A stretch of DNA of 64,000 nt from Allokutzneria sp. A3M-2-11 16 (GCF_024213555.1 NZ_JANAVO010000003.1:248001-312000), one strand, 5' to 3'. Positions 16,547-27,845 are shown, counted from the first letter of the stretch. Translations and numbers: made by a program. Notes: generated from the letters alone by a model not told the origin.

Positions 16547-17272
16547 ATGACGGCGGCGGCCGGACGGGCCAACAGCGGGGGTTCGAGCATCGGAGCGGTG
16601 CTCGCACAGCTGCGGTCCGAGTTCCCGGAAGTGACGATCTCCAAGATCCGCTTCCTGGAGTCGGAGGGACTGGTCCGTCCGGCGCGCACCTCCTCCGGAT
16701 ACCGCCAGTTCGCCAAGGCCGATATCGAGCGGCTGCGGTTCGTCCTTGCCGCGCAACGGGATCACTACCTCCCGTTGAAGGTGATCAAGGAACAGCTTGA
16801 CGCGGTCGACCTCGCCGAGCACGGCACCGATCCGGCGGCGGCGCAGCTGTCGGTGGTGCCGCGGCCCGACGCCCGGCCCGAACCCGTCGACGGCGCCCGG
16901 CGCAGGCGGCTGACCAGGGAGGAGTTCCTGGACGCCACCGGTGTCGGGGAGGGCCTGCTGGGTGAGCTTGAGCAGTACGGCCTGGTCCGTCCGGGCGCGG
17001 CCGGGTTCTACGAGCAGGACGCGGTGCCGATCGCGCGCACGGCCAAGGAGCTGACCGGGTTCGGCATCGAGCCGCGGCACTTACGGGCGTTCCGGTCCTC
17101 GGCCGACCGCGAGGTCGCGCTGCTGGAACAGATTGTCGCACCCGTTCTGCGGCAACGGGATCCGCGCGCGCGGGAGCGGGCGGAGGAAATACTGGACCGG
17201 CTGGCGGCGTTGTCGGTGTCGTTGCACGCCATGCTGGTCAAGGCCGGGCTGCGCGGCGTGGCCAAGGGCTGA
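16547..17272 (+). CDS. ftsR: MerR-family regulator FtsR
   Basis: A 241-residue regulator with a MerR helix-turn-helix at residues 15-75 (IGAVLAQLRSEFPEVTISKIRFLESEGLV ending in SSGYRQF is shortened here; key part FLESEGLV) and a second winged domain in the C-terminal half (RLTREEFLDATGVGE). It corresponds to Rv1828 and to Corynebacterium FtsR, which activates ftsZ. It has no metal or drug-binding cysteines. It begins 14 bases after garA, so the two are probably co-transcribed. Confidence 0.9.
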   Translation: MTAAAGRANSGGSSIGAVLAQLRSEFPEVTISKIRFLESEGLVRPARTSSGYRQFAKADIERLRFVLAAQRDHYLPLKVIKEQLDAVDLAEHGTDPAAAQLSVVPRPDARPEPVDGARRRRLTREEFLDATGVGEGLLGELEQYGLVRPGAAGFYEQDAVPIARTAKELTGFGIEPRHLRAFRSSADREVALLEQIVAPVLRQRDPRARERAEEILDRLAALSVSLHAMLVKAGLRGVAKG

Positions 17273-17387
17273 GAAACGCACGCGGCGTACCGGCCGGATC
17301 GCGGGTAGCGTCGGCGATGACGGTGCGGGATGCTCGGTACAGGCGAGGTTTTCCACACGTGGAGAGCACTGGAGGAGGCGAGATCCG

Positions 17388-17861
17388 ATGAGCGAGATGC
17401 GCGTCGTCGGGGTGCGGGTCGAACTGCCCCACAACCAGCCGATCCTGCTGCTGCGCGAGACCGAGGGCGATCGGTACCTGCCGATCTGGATCGGCTCGGT
17501 CGAGGCCACGGCCATCGCCTTGGAGCAGCAGGGGGTCCGGCCCGCCCGGCCGTTGACCCACGATCTGCTCAAGGACGTGATCGGGGCGCTCGGCCGGGAG
17601 CTTGAGCAGGTGCGGATCACCGACCTGCAGGAGGGCACCTTCTTCGCCGAGCTGGTCTTCGACGGGGACCTGCGGGTCTCGGCGCGGCCGAGCGACTCGG
17701 TGGCGCTCGCCCTGCGGATCGGGGTGCCGATCCACGCCGAGGAGTCGGTGCTGGCCGAGGCCGGCCTGGTGATCCCGGACGAGCAGGAGGACGAGGTGGA
17801 GAAGTTCCGCGAGTTCCTCGACAACGTCTCGCCCGAGGACTTCGCCGCCCCGGAGAGCTGA
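17388..17861 (+). CDS. DUF151 / bifunctional nuclease-domain protein
   Basis: A 157-residue protein consisting of one DUF151 (BFN) domain: VVGVRVELPHNQPILLLRE, RYLPIWIGSVEATAIAL, RPLTHDLLKDVIGALG, and RPSDSVALALRIGVPI are all typical. Plant and thermophile members have nuclease activity, but the bacterial role is not settled. GGAGGAGGCG precedes the ATG. It sits between two MerR regulators, as Rv1829 does in M. tuberculosis. The acidic C-terminus (DEQEDEVEKFREFLDNV) is normal for actinobacterial members. Confidence 0.88.
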   Translation: MSEMRVVGVRVELPHNQPILLLRETEGDRYLPIWIGSVEATAIALEQQGVRPARPLTHDLLKDVIGALGRELEQVRITDLQEGTFFAELVFDGDLRVSARPSDSVALALRIGVPIHAEESVLAEAGLVIPDEQEDEVEKFREFLDNVSPEDFAAPES

Positions 17862-18366
17862 GCGGTCCCCTGTCCGCCTCGGGCCTGCAACGTGCAGATC
17901 CGGGGCGTCTTCTCTGTGTGCGCGTGTTGAGCGCGTCGTTCGCCGCGAGCGCGTATCGCTAGGTCAAGATGGGATGTCGGCGCGCGCCCCGGTCGGGTGA
18001 CGATGCGGTTGCCGGGGCAGCATCTGATCGTGCAATACTCAGATTGCAACTTTCATTTGAGGGTCGTGTGCCCGTGCGGAACCGTGCTGTTCTGCGGGCT
18101 GACCGGGGTCGTGCCAGGCTAGGCGTGATCTTGGTGGCACCCTCCGCGCCCGCGGTCGCCCCCGTCGGGAGAACCCTCGACCCCGAGTTGAGGGTTCCTG
18201 TTGCCCGCGCGTCGCGTTGACCGTCTCCCTGGCCGGTTCTACCGTCGAGTCCGAGCGAGTCCTTCCGGTGCAGTCCATCGGGAGGGTGCCGCGGCCGGCG
18301 GACCGAAGTGGATCGGTCCACACAGTCGGCGGCGCCGGTCTGTGGGCCGGCCGAGGGGAGGCAGGC
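17862..18366. promoter_or_regulatory. 505-bp gap with candidate MerR-type operator
   Basis: No gene is supported here. The only AT-rich patch is about 18031-18062. It contains an imperfect inverted repeat with arms CTCAnAT and ATnTGAG (18038-18061) around TTGCAACTTTC, the shape of a MerR-family binding site, and AATACT that could be a -10 element. Either neighbouring MerR protein could bind it and control the second merR gene. Confidence 0.4.
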
Positions 18367-18930
18367 GTGGGCGAACAGGCGCCAATCCGGTTGGGCGCTG
18401 GCGAGCAGGGCGAGCTGTTCCCTGACATGACCCTGCCTGACGAGATGGTCGGCTACCGCGGTCCGGCCGCGTGTCAGATCGCCGGGATCACCTACCGCCA
18501 GCTGGACTACTGGGCCCGCACCGACCTGGTGGTGCCGACGATCCGCAGCGCTCACGGCTCCGGCAGCCAGCGGCTGTACTCGTTCAAGGACATCCTGGTG
18601 CTGAAGGTGGTCAAGCGGCTGCTGGACACCGGGGTCTCGCTGCAGAACATCAGGGTGGCCGTGGAGCACCTGCGCAGCCGCGGCGTGCAGGACCTGGCCA
18701 GGATCACGCTGTTCAGCGACGGCACCACGGTCTACGAGTGCACCTCGCCGGAGGAGGTCGTGGACCTGCTCCAGGGCGGTCAGGGCGTGTTCGGCATCGC
18801 CGTCAGCGGCGCCATGCGGGAGATCAGCGGCACCATCCACGCCTTCCCCGCCGAGCGTGCGGACGGCGGGGAATGGCTCCCCGAAACCCCCGACGAGCTC
18901 TCCCAGCGCCGCGCCCGCCGCATCGGCTGA
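18367..18930 (+). CDS. MerR-family transcriptional regulator (Rv1830-like)
   Basis: A 187-residue regulator. The MerR domain starts with VGYRGPAACQIAGITYRQL and DYWARTDLV (about residues 27-55) and continues through SRRLYS-like SQRLYSFKDILVLKVVKRLL; the C-terminal part (GVFGIAVSGAMREISGTIHAF) is typical of the Rv1830 group. The frame is open further upstream, but the GTG at 18367 has GGGAGGCAG before it and gives the expected length. It is the last regulator of the conserved block; a family palindrome follows its stop. Confidence 0.87.
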   Translation: MGEQAPIRLGAGEQGELFPDMTLPDEMVGYRGPAACQIAGITYRQLDYWARTDLVVPTIRSAHGSGSQRLYSFKDILVLKVVKRLLDTGVSLQNIRVAVEHLRSRGVQDLARITLFSDGTTVYECTSPEEVVDLLQGGQGVFGIAVSGAMREISGTIHAFPAERADGGEWLPETPDELSQRRARRIG

Positions 18931-18950
18931 CCCCCAGCCGGGGTTGATCC

Positions 18951-19069
18951 GTCTTCAAGTACGGCCGACCCCGGCGTCACCGACCGCCAACCGCAGCGAA
19001 CCCCGCGCGCACGCCGGGGTTCGCTGTCGTTTGAGACTCCGCTGGGCGGGGTTCGGGGGACTTGAAGAC
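18951..19069. repeat. Interspersed palindromic element, family A, copy 1
   Basis: Bounded by GTCTTCAAGTAC (18951-18962) and GACTTGAAGAC (19059-19069), 119 bp long. Inside is another inverted pair (AGCGAACCCC ... GGGGTTCGCT, about 18995-19025). It begins 20 bases after the stop of the MerR gene. The other copies lie at 22353, 29941 (half), 38237 and 61856. Confidence 0.85.
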
Positions 19070-19155
19070 GCCCCGACCCGGCTGGGAGTCGGGTCGCGTC
19101 ACAGTTGGCAGGTGGGGGCGGGTACTCCAGGTAGGATTCGCGCGTAGTCGCTGAT

Positions 19156-19361
19156 CCCACGCGGGAGAGACCGTGACGGCCGGGTCGCCCCGGCTCCAGG
19201 AACGGCGCCGAAGGAGCAACTCCTCCCCGGAACCTCTCAGGCACCCAGGACCGCGTGGGCAGACGCCTCTGGAAAGCGGGCGCAGGTGGCCCCGCCGACG
19301 GTGCAAGCCCGGAGCCCCGGGCGAAGCTCTCAGGCACCCGGGTTCCGGGTACGGACAGAGG
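19156..19361 (+). promoter_or_regulatory. Tandem glycine riboswitch (two aptamers)
   Basis: Aptamer 1 spans 19156-19259 and is closed by a perfect nine-base P1 stem (CCCACGCGG / CCGCGTGGG); it carries the conserved GCGGGAGAGAC, GCCGAAGGAGCAA and CTCTCAGGCA blocks. Aptamer 2 spans about 19266-19361, closed by CCTCTG/CAGAGG, with TCTGGAAAGCGGG, GCCGACGGTGCAAG and CTCTCAGGCACCCGG. This tandem arrangement binds glycine cooperatively and normally switches on glycine catabolism. The gcvP start follows 65 bases later, so it controls gcvP. A TAGGAT at 19132-19137 could be the -10 box. Confidence 0.93.
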
Positions 19362-19425
19362 GGGAGGGCCCACACCGGGCACCCGCCCGGCCGCGCGCCC
19401 TGAACCCCTAGCCGGAGGCGAGAGC

Positions 19426-22323
<2,898 letters not shown>

Positions 22324-22352
22324 CGCGCGGTCGGCACCGGTCCGGTTCGCCG

Positions 22353-22470
22353 GTCTTCAAGTACACCGCACCCCCACCCCCACGGTCGCTAACCGCATCC
22401 AACCCGGTTGGCGACCGGGGGTTGGGGGCGGTTGAAGACGTTCTGGGTGGGGTTGGGTGTACTTGAAGAC
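22353..22470. repeat. Interspersed palindromic element, family A, copy 2
   Basis: Bounded by GTCTTCAAGTAC (22353-22364) and GTACTTGAAGAC (22459-22470), perfect 12-base inverted repeats, 118 bp. Inner sequence includes GGTCGCTAACCGC and GGTTGGCGACCG, a second inverted pair with a few changes, and an additional GGTTGAAGACG. It lies 29 bases after the gcvP stop. Confidence 0.88.
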
Positions 22471-22539
22471 GTCCCAACCCGCGGCGCGGCGCAGGTTCGC
22501 GGGGTGCTGTGAAATTCCTGGTCGGCTCGTGCGGGAGGG

Positions 22540-22641
22540 GTTACCCTTCCCGCATGAGCTGGCGACATTGATCCACTGCTAGGGGTCCCCCCGGGGGTCG
22601 CGGTCCGTTCGCGTCCGTGCCCCTTCTCCCGGGAAGACCCC
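22540..22641 (+). promoter_or_regulatory. Structured 5' leader of the MFS transporter gene
   Basis: Two stem-loops precede the ATG. One is TGCGGGAGGGG-TTA-CCCTTCCCGCA (about 22539-22564); the other is formed by GGGGTCCC / CGGGGGTC around 22580-22600. GACCCC directly before the ATG can also pair with GGGGTC of the second hairpin and could hide the start region. CTGCTAGGG recalls a riboswitch motif but the rest does not match any class I can name. Confidence 0.4.
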
Positions 22642-23826
22642 ATGACCCGATCTTCTTCACGTGCCCGCAGGCTCGCGGCCACGTTGTACGCGTACATGTT
22701 CACCAGCAGCCTGGTGCTGCTCTACCCGGTGTACTCGCTGCTGTTCGTCGAGACCGGGCTCTCGGTCGCCGAGATCTCCTCGCTGTTCATCATCTGGTGC
22801 GTCGCCTCGCTCGTGCTGGAGGTCCCCTCCGGAGCGTGGGCGGACACCTTCTCCCGCAGGCGGTTGCTCGTGCTCGGCCCGCTGTGCGCCGGAGCGGGTT
22901 ACGCGCTGTGGGTGGCTTTCCCGTCGTACTGGGCGTTCGTCCTCGGTTTCGTGTTGTGGGGAGTCGAGAACGCGCTGACCTCCGGCTCCCTCGAAGCGTT
23001 GGTGTACGAGGAACTCGACCGCGTCGGCGCGGCGGACCGCTACGCGCGGATCATGGGCCGGGCGCGGGCGGCGAGCCAGTTCGCGATCGTGCTGGCGATG
23101 GCCGTCGCGGGCCCGGTGCTGGCGCTCGGCGGCTACGGAACCGTTGGTATCGCCAGTGTTCTCGCCTGCATTGCGGCGGCGGTGATCGCGTTTTCGTTCC
23201 CGGAACGCCGCGTTCGCTCGGAGTCCGATGAGCTGGGCTATCTGGCCACTCTGCGCCTCGGACTGCGTGAGGCCCGTGTCGATCCGGGCGTCCGGCGCAC
23301 GCTCCTGTTGCTGCCGCTCGTGATGGGCGTGTGGGACGCGCTGGAGGAGTACATTCCGTTGCTGTCGTTGGAGAAGGGGCTTGCGCCGACGGCGGTTCCG
23401 TGGGTGATGCTGCTGATCTGGGTCGGTGTGACCGGCGGTGGTCTCCTTGCGCCCCTGGGGGAACGGCTCGCGATGAGGGGGATCAGCGGGTTGCTGGCGC
23501 TGGGGGCGTTCGCGCTCGGCGCGGGGGCGCTCCTGGACTCCTTCGCCGGATTCTTCTTGATGGCAGCGGGTTTCTGTGCCTTCCAACTGGCGAGTGTCGT
23601 GCTCGGCGCACGCTTGCAGGACAGCATCGCCGGTCCCAGTCGCGCCACGGTGACCTCGTTGGCGGGTTTGGGCACGGGGGTGCTGACGGTGCTGATCTAC
23701 GGCGTCTACGCCGCGGCGTCGGCGGGGATGTCCCAGGGGGCGATCTTCGCGATGTTCGCGGTTCCGTACCTGGTGCTGGCGATCCGGCTGAACGCGACTC
23801 GTCCTCGTGCTTCCGCGGTGAAGTAG
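22642..23826 (+). CDS. Major facilitator superfamily transporter
   Basis: A 394-residue membrane protein with 12 predicted spans. The loop 2-3 motif is seen as VPSGAWADTFSRRRLL near residues 62-77. The group resembles bacterial drug or small-molecule exporters with the same EVPSGAWAD sequence. The substrate is unknown. Its 5' leader is unusually structured. The gene converges with the nucleotidyltransferase gene, with a strong hairpin between the two stops. Confidence 0.87.
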   Translation: MTRSSSRARRLAATLYAYMFTSSLVLLYPVYSLLFVETGLSVAEISSLFIIWCVASLVLEVPSGAWADTFSRRRLLVLGPLCAGAGYALWVAFPSYWAFVLGFVLWGVENALTSGSLEALVYEELDRVGAADRYARIMGRARAASQFAIVLAMAVAGPVLALGGYGTVGIASVLACIAAAVIAFSFPERRVRSESDELGYLATLRLGLREARVDPGVRRTLLLLPLVMGVWDALEEYIPLLSLEKGLAPTAVPWVMLLIWVGVTGGGLLAPLGERLAMRGISGLLALGAFALGAGALLDSFAGFFLMAAGFCAFQLASVVLGARLQDSIAGPSRATVTSLAGLGTGVLTVLIYGVYAAASAGMSQGAIFAMFAVPYLVLAIRLNATRPRASAVK

Positions 23827-23833
23827 TGCCGCA

Positions 23834-23861
23834 CCGGCCGTCGCCGAGGAACGACGGCCGG
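23834..23861. terminator. Bidirectional hairpin between convergent genes
   Basis: A perfect ten-base stem CCGGCCGTCG / CGACGGCCGG with an eight-base loop lies between the MFS stop (23826) and the nucleotidyltransferase stop (23869). No T tract, as is common in high-GC actinomycetes. Confidence 0.6.
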
Positions 23862-23868
23862 CGCTGGT

Positions 23869-24600
23869 CTAGTACAGCTCCGCCCACGCTCGCTGGTAGG
23901 CGTCGATCAGCCACTTGTCGGCGAGCGCGGTGTCGGGCCGTTCGGGCAGGGACGAGCGCACGGTCAGCCGCTCCAGCTCGTCCTCCAGCCCGGCGGCGAT
24001 CTCCACCGCCTCGGCGATCTCGTGCCGTCCGAGGCGCAGGTCCACCAGCCAGGTGCGCCAGGGCTCGGGCACCGGCAGGGTGATCCGGCCGGTCTCCAGC
24101 AGCTCGACGCCCTGCAAACCCAGGCGCACCATGTGCATGGCGTGCTTGACCGTGCGGTCGCCGGTCGCCATCTTCCCGCGCTGCGAGCGCAGGTAGCCGA
24201 GGAACTTGTACCCGGCCTGGCGGGAGACGACGAGCTCGGGGCGCGCCCGCAGCTCCCGGCCGAGGTCGGTGATCCGCACGATCTCCTCCTCGGGCACGAA
24301 CAGCGAGAGCAGCACGGTCGGATTTCCTTGCAGGGCAAGGCGAAGCCACTTCCGCAGCGAGTACACGACCAGGTCGAGATCGCCCGGTCCGGAGCGGCTG
24401 CCCTCGGGCTGGGTGCGGAAGATGTACTGCTCGAACCGGCGCAGCCCGATGACGAACTCGGGCGGCTCGACGCAGATCCCCATCTCGTCCCGGTCGTCGG
24501 TCCCGGCGATGGCGGTGCCGTGCACGCCCGAGCCCACCTGGCTGAGCAGGATGGTGCCGCGCTCGGCGATGGCGGCGAACTCGGGGCTGCTGTGCTTCAT
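23869..24600 (-). CDS. Predicted nucleotidyltransferase (COG3541/YcgL type)
   Basis: A 243-residue member of the polymerase-beta nucleotidyltransferase superfamily. Near the N-terminus it has GSGVHGTAIAGTDDRDEMGI (residues 23-42), holding the GS and paired aspartate pattern, followed by the third acidic residue in GDLDLVVYSLRKWLRLAL near residue 73. The helical C-terminal half is as in the YcgL group, whose substrate is unknown. No antitoxin partner (HEPN) gene is adjacent. Only one ATG fits, close to the beginning of the conserved region. Confidence 0.83.
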   Translation of the reverse strand: MKHSSPEFAAIAERGTILLSQVGSGVHGTAIAGTDDRDEMGICVEPPEFVIGLRRFEQYIFRTQPEGSRSGPGDLDLVVYSLRKWLRLALQGNPTVLLSLFVPEEEIVRITDLGRELRARPELVVSRQAGYKFLGYLRSQRGKMATGDRTVKHAMHMVRLGLQGVELLETGRITLPVPEPWRTWLVDLRLGRHEIAEAVEIAAGLEDELERLTVRSSLPERPDTALADKWLIDAYQRAWAELY

Positions 24601-24729
24601 GGCGCAAGTTGTACGCGCCTGGCCCGGCCCGCGCAGCCGATTTTCGTCTGCCCCAATGGGTGCCCGTTGGTCTCTTACCTCCTCACCGATCCCGTGCCAG
24701 GTTGAATCGTGATAGGGGGAGTGATTGAC

Positions 24730-25233
24730 ATGCGAATTCGTATTCGTGGCCTCGGTCGGCTGGCCCTGCTCGGCGTGGTGCTCGTGCTCGTGAACGCGCT
24801 CGGCACCGTCGTGCCCGCCGCCGCGGCATCAGGTTCGGACCTGCGGACTCGGGTCAACGAGAACAAGTGCGCGGACATCTACAAATTCGACAACAGCAAC
24901 GGCGCCAAGGTGGTCATCTGGGACTGCAACGGCCTGGCCAACCAGAAGTGGATCGGGGTCGGGCACGGGGAGATCCGCAGTATCTGGAACAACAAGTGCC
25001 TGACCTTCGTCCGCGACGTCGGCCGGGATTCCGGTCGTGTCCTCATGTTCGACTGCACCGGGGACATCAACCAGCTGTGGACCGGCAGCGACACGGAAGA
25101 AGTCCTCTGCCCCAAGGCGCTTCCCCGGAGCTGCCTCATTCTGGCCGGTGGAATCACCAGTAATGGGTGGACGATCACGACCTGGCCGCGGGACTACCCG
25201 CCCAAACTGGTGCATCGCTGGTACTTCGCCTAG
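24730..25233 (+). CDS. Secreted ricin-type beta-trefoil lectin-like protein
   Basis: A 167-residue exported protein. The signal peptide is residues 1-34 (MRIRIRGLGRLALLGVVLVL then ending AAAAS). The mature part has the ricin-B pattern: NKCADIYKFDNSNGAKVVIWDCNG, NQKWI, NNKCLTF and NQLWT, that is, two to three repeats of a Q-x-W lectin fold with paired cysteines. The ATG at 24730 has GGGGGAG nine bases ahead, so it is chosen over a GTG at 24709. It probably binds sugar outside the cell; no catalytic domain is attached. Confidence 0.8.
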   Translation: MRIRIRGLGRLALLGVVLVLVNALGTVVPAAAASGSDLRTRVNENKCADIYKFDNSNGAKVVIWDCNGLANQKWIGVGHGEIRSIWNNKCLTFVRDVGRDSGRVLMFDCTGDINQLWTGSDTEEVLCPKALPRSCLILAGGITSNGWTITTWPRDYPPKLVHRWYFA

Positions 25234-25337
25234 CGCGACTGCCCCAATGAGTGCCCTTAGGACGCTTACCACGCAACGGATTGCGTGACAGGTTGGTTGT
25301 CGATCAGCAGTTCCGCAGAACGTGGAAAGGTGCTCTC

Positions 25338-25595
25338 GTGCTGAGCAAGATTCGTGTCGTCGGTATCGCACTGGCCGTCGCCGCCACCGGTTTCCTGGTG
25401 TCCGGTACCGCGAACGCCGCGCCCGCCGGGCCCGTGGCAGTCGCCGCCGCGGCATCGTCCTCTTTGGACTACGCGTACGGCCCGTTCAACAGCTACAACG
25501 AAGCGACCAGCTACGGCATCGCGGGTGTGAACGCGGGCTACTGGAACTCGTTCTACGTGGGCCAGGAACACGGCAAGTGGTGGTGCTACGCCTGA
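25338..25595 (+). CDS. Small secreted protein
   Basis: An 85-residue precursor with a clear signal peptide (SKIRVVGIALAVAATGFLV ... ANAAPAG) and a short mature part rich in Tyr, Asn and Ser, ending in GKWWCYA with a single cysteine. The GTG at 25338 is supported by GGAAAGG. I do not recognise the family; similar small exported peptides of unknown function are frequent in actinomycetes. It lies in a row of three exported small-protein genes. Confidence 0.65.
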   Translation: MLSKIRVVGIALAVAATGFLVSGTANAAPAGPVAVAAAASSSLDYAYGPFNSYNEATSYGIAGVNAGYWNSFYVGQEHGKWWCYA

Positions 25596-25740
25596 TGCCG
25601 AGCAGACGCGGGAGTCGCTTATCCGAGCGGCTCCCGCGTTCGCGTCCGATCCCGGCCGGATCAGTCTTTCCCATCGGTCGACGGCGCGCACGGCCGCTTA
25701 CGGTCCAAGCGTCTTGATCAATCACGAAGGGAACAGCGAC

Positions 25741-26024
25741 ATGTATCGCACGCTGACCGCGGCCTCGTCGTGTGGCCGGGCAGGAAGGTCACCGTGCACC
25801 GCACGAACAGCTTCCTCGCGGGCGCGGTGGACTTCGTGGCCTACAACGTGAACAACCCGAACGCCAAGCACAAGCTGGCCGAGCTGCAGAACCTCTCACC
25901 GACCGCGTCGAAGCAGTTGTGGGTCAACAACACCAGGGTGAACGTCAAGGTGGCCGTGTACGTCGAGTCGAACCGCAGGCGGGTCTCCTCGCCGACCGAC
26001 GGCGACTACGAGGTCCTCGGCTGA
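25741..26024 (+). pseudogene. Remnant of a small secreted protein gene
   Basis: An ATG at 25741 with good ribosome site (GAAGGGAACAGCGAC) starts MYRTLTAAS, like a signal peptide, but that frame soon turns into nonsense. A different frame from 25770 gives a natural 84-residue sequence (VTVHRTNSFLAGAVDFVAYN to SSPTDGDYEVLG). The simplest reading is that most of the signal peptide region has been deleted with a frame change. The 84-residue frame could alternatively be a cytoplasmic protein starting at GTG 25770. Confidence 0.45.
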
Positions 26025-26040
26025 GCGCCGACCGGCGGGA

Positions 26041-26871
26041 TCAGGAGTTGGGGATGCCCGGGTTCTGTTGCCAGCGCCCGGTTCTCGCCACGCTCCTGAT
26101 CCAGTCGGTGAAGGCGGAGACCTTGGTGTAGACGGCGGGCTTGCTCTGGTCGCCGCACACCACGCCCCACGAGACCACGCCGACCAGGTGCATCCGGCCG
26201 GAGAACGCGGCCATCAGCGGCCCGCCGGAGTCGCCCTTGCACACGTCCCTGCCCGGAGCGGCCGCGCAGGTCTGGGTGCGCGGGTCGAACGTCAGGCGCA
26301 GCAAGGGGTACAGCCGCGTGCAGAGGAACTCCTGGTTCAGCAGCGGTGCCTCCAGCAGCTTCACCGACGCTTTCCCTTGGTAGGTCGTCATTCCCCAGCC
26401 CGCGGCGACCGCGGAGAAGAAACCGGTGCCGGGCTTCGGCAGCGCGATCGTCTGGATGCGACGGTCGCCGAGCGGGATCTCCTCGGCGAGCTCGATCATG
26501 CTGATGTCGTTGAGCAGCCTGCTCGCCCGGTTCACCTTCGGGTCGACGTAGCCGGGGTGGTCGACCAGTCTCCGCACCGCCACCGTGCGCACCGGCTGCC
26601 GCCAGTCGGTGGCACCGAGCGCGACAGTGATCCCCGCGGCCCGCCGCCCGAACGTGCAGTGCGCCGCCGTCACCACCCACCTGCTGTTGACCAGGGAACC
26701 GCCGCAGAACTGGGTTTTCCGGCCCGTGTCGATGACGGCCACCATCCACGGGTACCGGTTCGCCTTCACCTCGGAGCCGCCGACGATGCGCGGCCCGGGG
26801 TCCGCGTGCGCGGTGACGGGGCCGAGCAGGGCGGTGATCGCGAGTGCCGCGGTCAGGAGTGCGCGCACCAC
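26041..26871 (-). CDS. Secreted trypsin-like serine protease (S1 family)
   Basis: A 276-residue precursor. Signal peptide residues 1-24 (VRALLTAALAITALLGPVTAHA), then a short pro-segment and IVGGSEV, the usual activation site. The catalytic triad is visible: His in TAAHC, Asp in NDISMIEL, Ser in GDSGGP. Six cysteines fit three disulfides. AAGGAG six bases before the GTG at 26871 sets the start; the frame is open further upstream without significance. Probably an extracellular protease, like Streptomyces trypsins. Confidence 0.92.
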   Translation of the reverse strand: MVRALLTAALAITALLGPVTAHADPGPRIVGGSEVKANRYPWMVAVIDTGRKTQFCGGSLVNSRWVVTAAHCTFGRRAAGITVALGATDWRQPVRTVAVRRLVDHPGYVDPKVNRASRLLNDISMIELAEEIPLGDRRIQTIALPKPGTGFFSAVAAGWGMTTYQGKASVKLLEAPLLNQEFLCTRLYPLLRLTFDPRTQTCAAAPGRDVCKGDSGGPLMAAFSGRMHLVGVVSWGVVCGDQSKPAVYTKVSAFTDWIRSVARTGRWQQNPGIPNS

Positions 26872-27004
26872 GGGAAGCTCCTTTCCTGGCGGGACAGGGC
26901 GACTTCCCGACCGACCTAACCAAGGTTGGCGCCCGCGCGAGAGCACTCTTGCCCGATCGCGTGTTTCTTTCGCCCGGCTGAGCGAAGTTTGCGAGGATGC
27001 CGCA

Positions 27005-27409
27005 ATGGTGGAGTTCACGGAGAAGCACCTCGTGTACTGCTGGATCGAGCGCGGCGACGCGGTGCTGTTCATCCGCCGCCGGGCCAAGGGGTTCCTGGGC
27101 GGCCGGTGGGAGCTGCCCGGCGGCACGGTGGAGCCCGGTGAACCGGAGGAGAACGCCGCCGTCCGGGAGGCCGCCGAGGAAACCGGGTTGTCGGTGCGGG
27201 TGCTCGGCGAGCGGAGCACGCACTCGTGGATGGACGTCGACGGCCGTCCACTGCGGATCCACGCGCGGATCTACGAGGTCGCCGACGACGGGACCTCCGA
27301 GGTGGTGCTCAACCCCGACGAGCACGACAGCTGCGTGTGGCTGGCGCCGGAGCGCGCGGCCGAGCTCGACCTCGTCGACCACGTCAGGGCCTCACTGACG
27401 CGGACCTGA
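27005..27409 (+). CDS. Nudix hydrolase
   Basis: A 134-residue hydrolase of nucleoside-diphosphate derivatives. The Nudix box is complete at residues 39-62: GG, then E after five residues, REAAEETGL at its end, with metal-binding glutamates in REAAEE. The N-terminus VYCWIERGDAVLFIRRRAKG and the C-terminal WLAPERAAELDL are typical of MutT-type enzymes. It is divergent from the protease gene and precedes the EACC1-like gene by 33 bases on the same strand, so it may be co-transcribed with it. Confidence 0.9.
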   Translation: MVEFTEKHLVYCWIERGDAVLFIRRRAKGFLGGRWELPGGTVEPGEPEENAAVREAAEETGLSVRVLGERSTHSWMDVDGRPLRIHARIYEVADDGTSEVVLNPDEHDSCVWLAPERAAELDLVDHVRASLTRT

Positions 27410-27442
27410 CGCCGGTGTTGCGCACGGTGTTACGTTGCCCTG

Positions 27443-27826
27443 ATGGATGATCAGCCGGCAGTGACGATCTCCGTGCACGGCACCGGGACCACCGACTGCC
27501 TGCGCTCGCTGCGGGGATGGCTGGTGGAGACCGGCAGGCTGCGCGGGCCGCTGCACCTCGGGCACCGCTCCTGCGGCGCCAGCGGGCCCGCCGGTGTGGT
27601 GGACGTGCTGGTCGTCGCGACGGAGACCGAGGACGCGACCGCGGTGCTCGCCTCGGCCGTGCTCTCCTGGCTGCGCCACCGCGAGACCGGAGTGGACCTG
27701 AGGTTGGTCGCCTCGGGCGGCGCCACGATCGAACTGCCCGCCGACCGGGTCCGCGCACTCGACGAGAACGGTGTGCGCGCCGAGTCCGCCCGCCTGGCCA
27801 GGGCGCTGGCCCCGTCCGTCCACTGA
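27443..27826 (+). CDS. EACC1-like protein (effector-associated constant component)
   Basis: A 127-residue protein with the layout I associate with EACC1, a small module found next to effector genes (caspase, protease, TIR and similar) in actinobacterial conflict systems: TDCLRSLRGWLVETGRLRG, a glycine/proline loop, then VVDVLVVATETEDATAVLA, a helix SAVLSWLRHR and a final strand VDLRLVASGGATIELPADRV. No enzyme motif is seen. It is followed after 19 bases by a 43-residue membrane peptide rather than a known effector. The nearest protease gene (26041) is secreted and on the other strand. The family assignment rests on my memory of the pattern and needs a profile search. Confidence 0.6.
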   Translation: MDDQPAVTISVHGTGTTDCLRSLRGWLVETGRLRGPLHLGHRSCGASGPAGVVDVLVVATETEDATAVLASAVLSWLRHRETGVDLRLVASGGATIELPADRVRALDENGVRAESARLARALAPSVH

Positions 27827-27845
27827 GGATGGTTCGGAAAATCCC

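Noticed and set aside
22540-22641. Guanidine (ykkC-type) riboswitch before the MFS gene
   Set aside because: CTGCTAGGG resembles part of the motif, but the downstream conserved blocks are not found in order.
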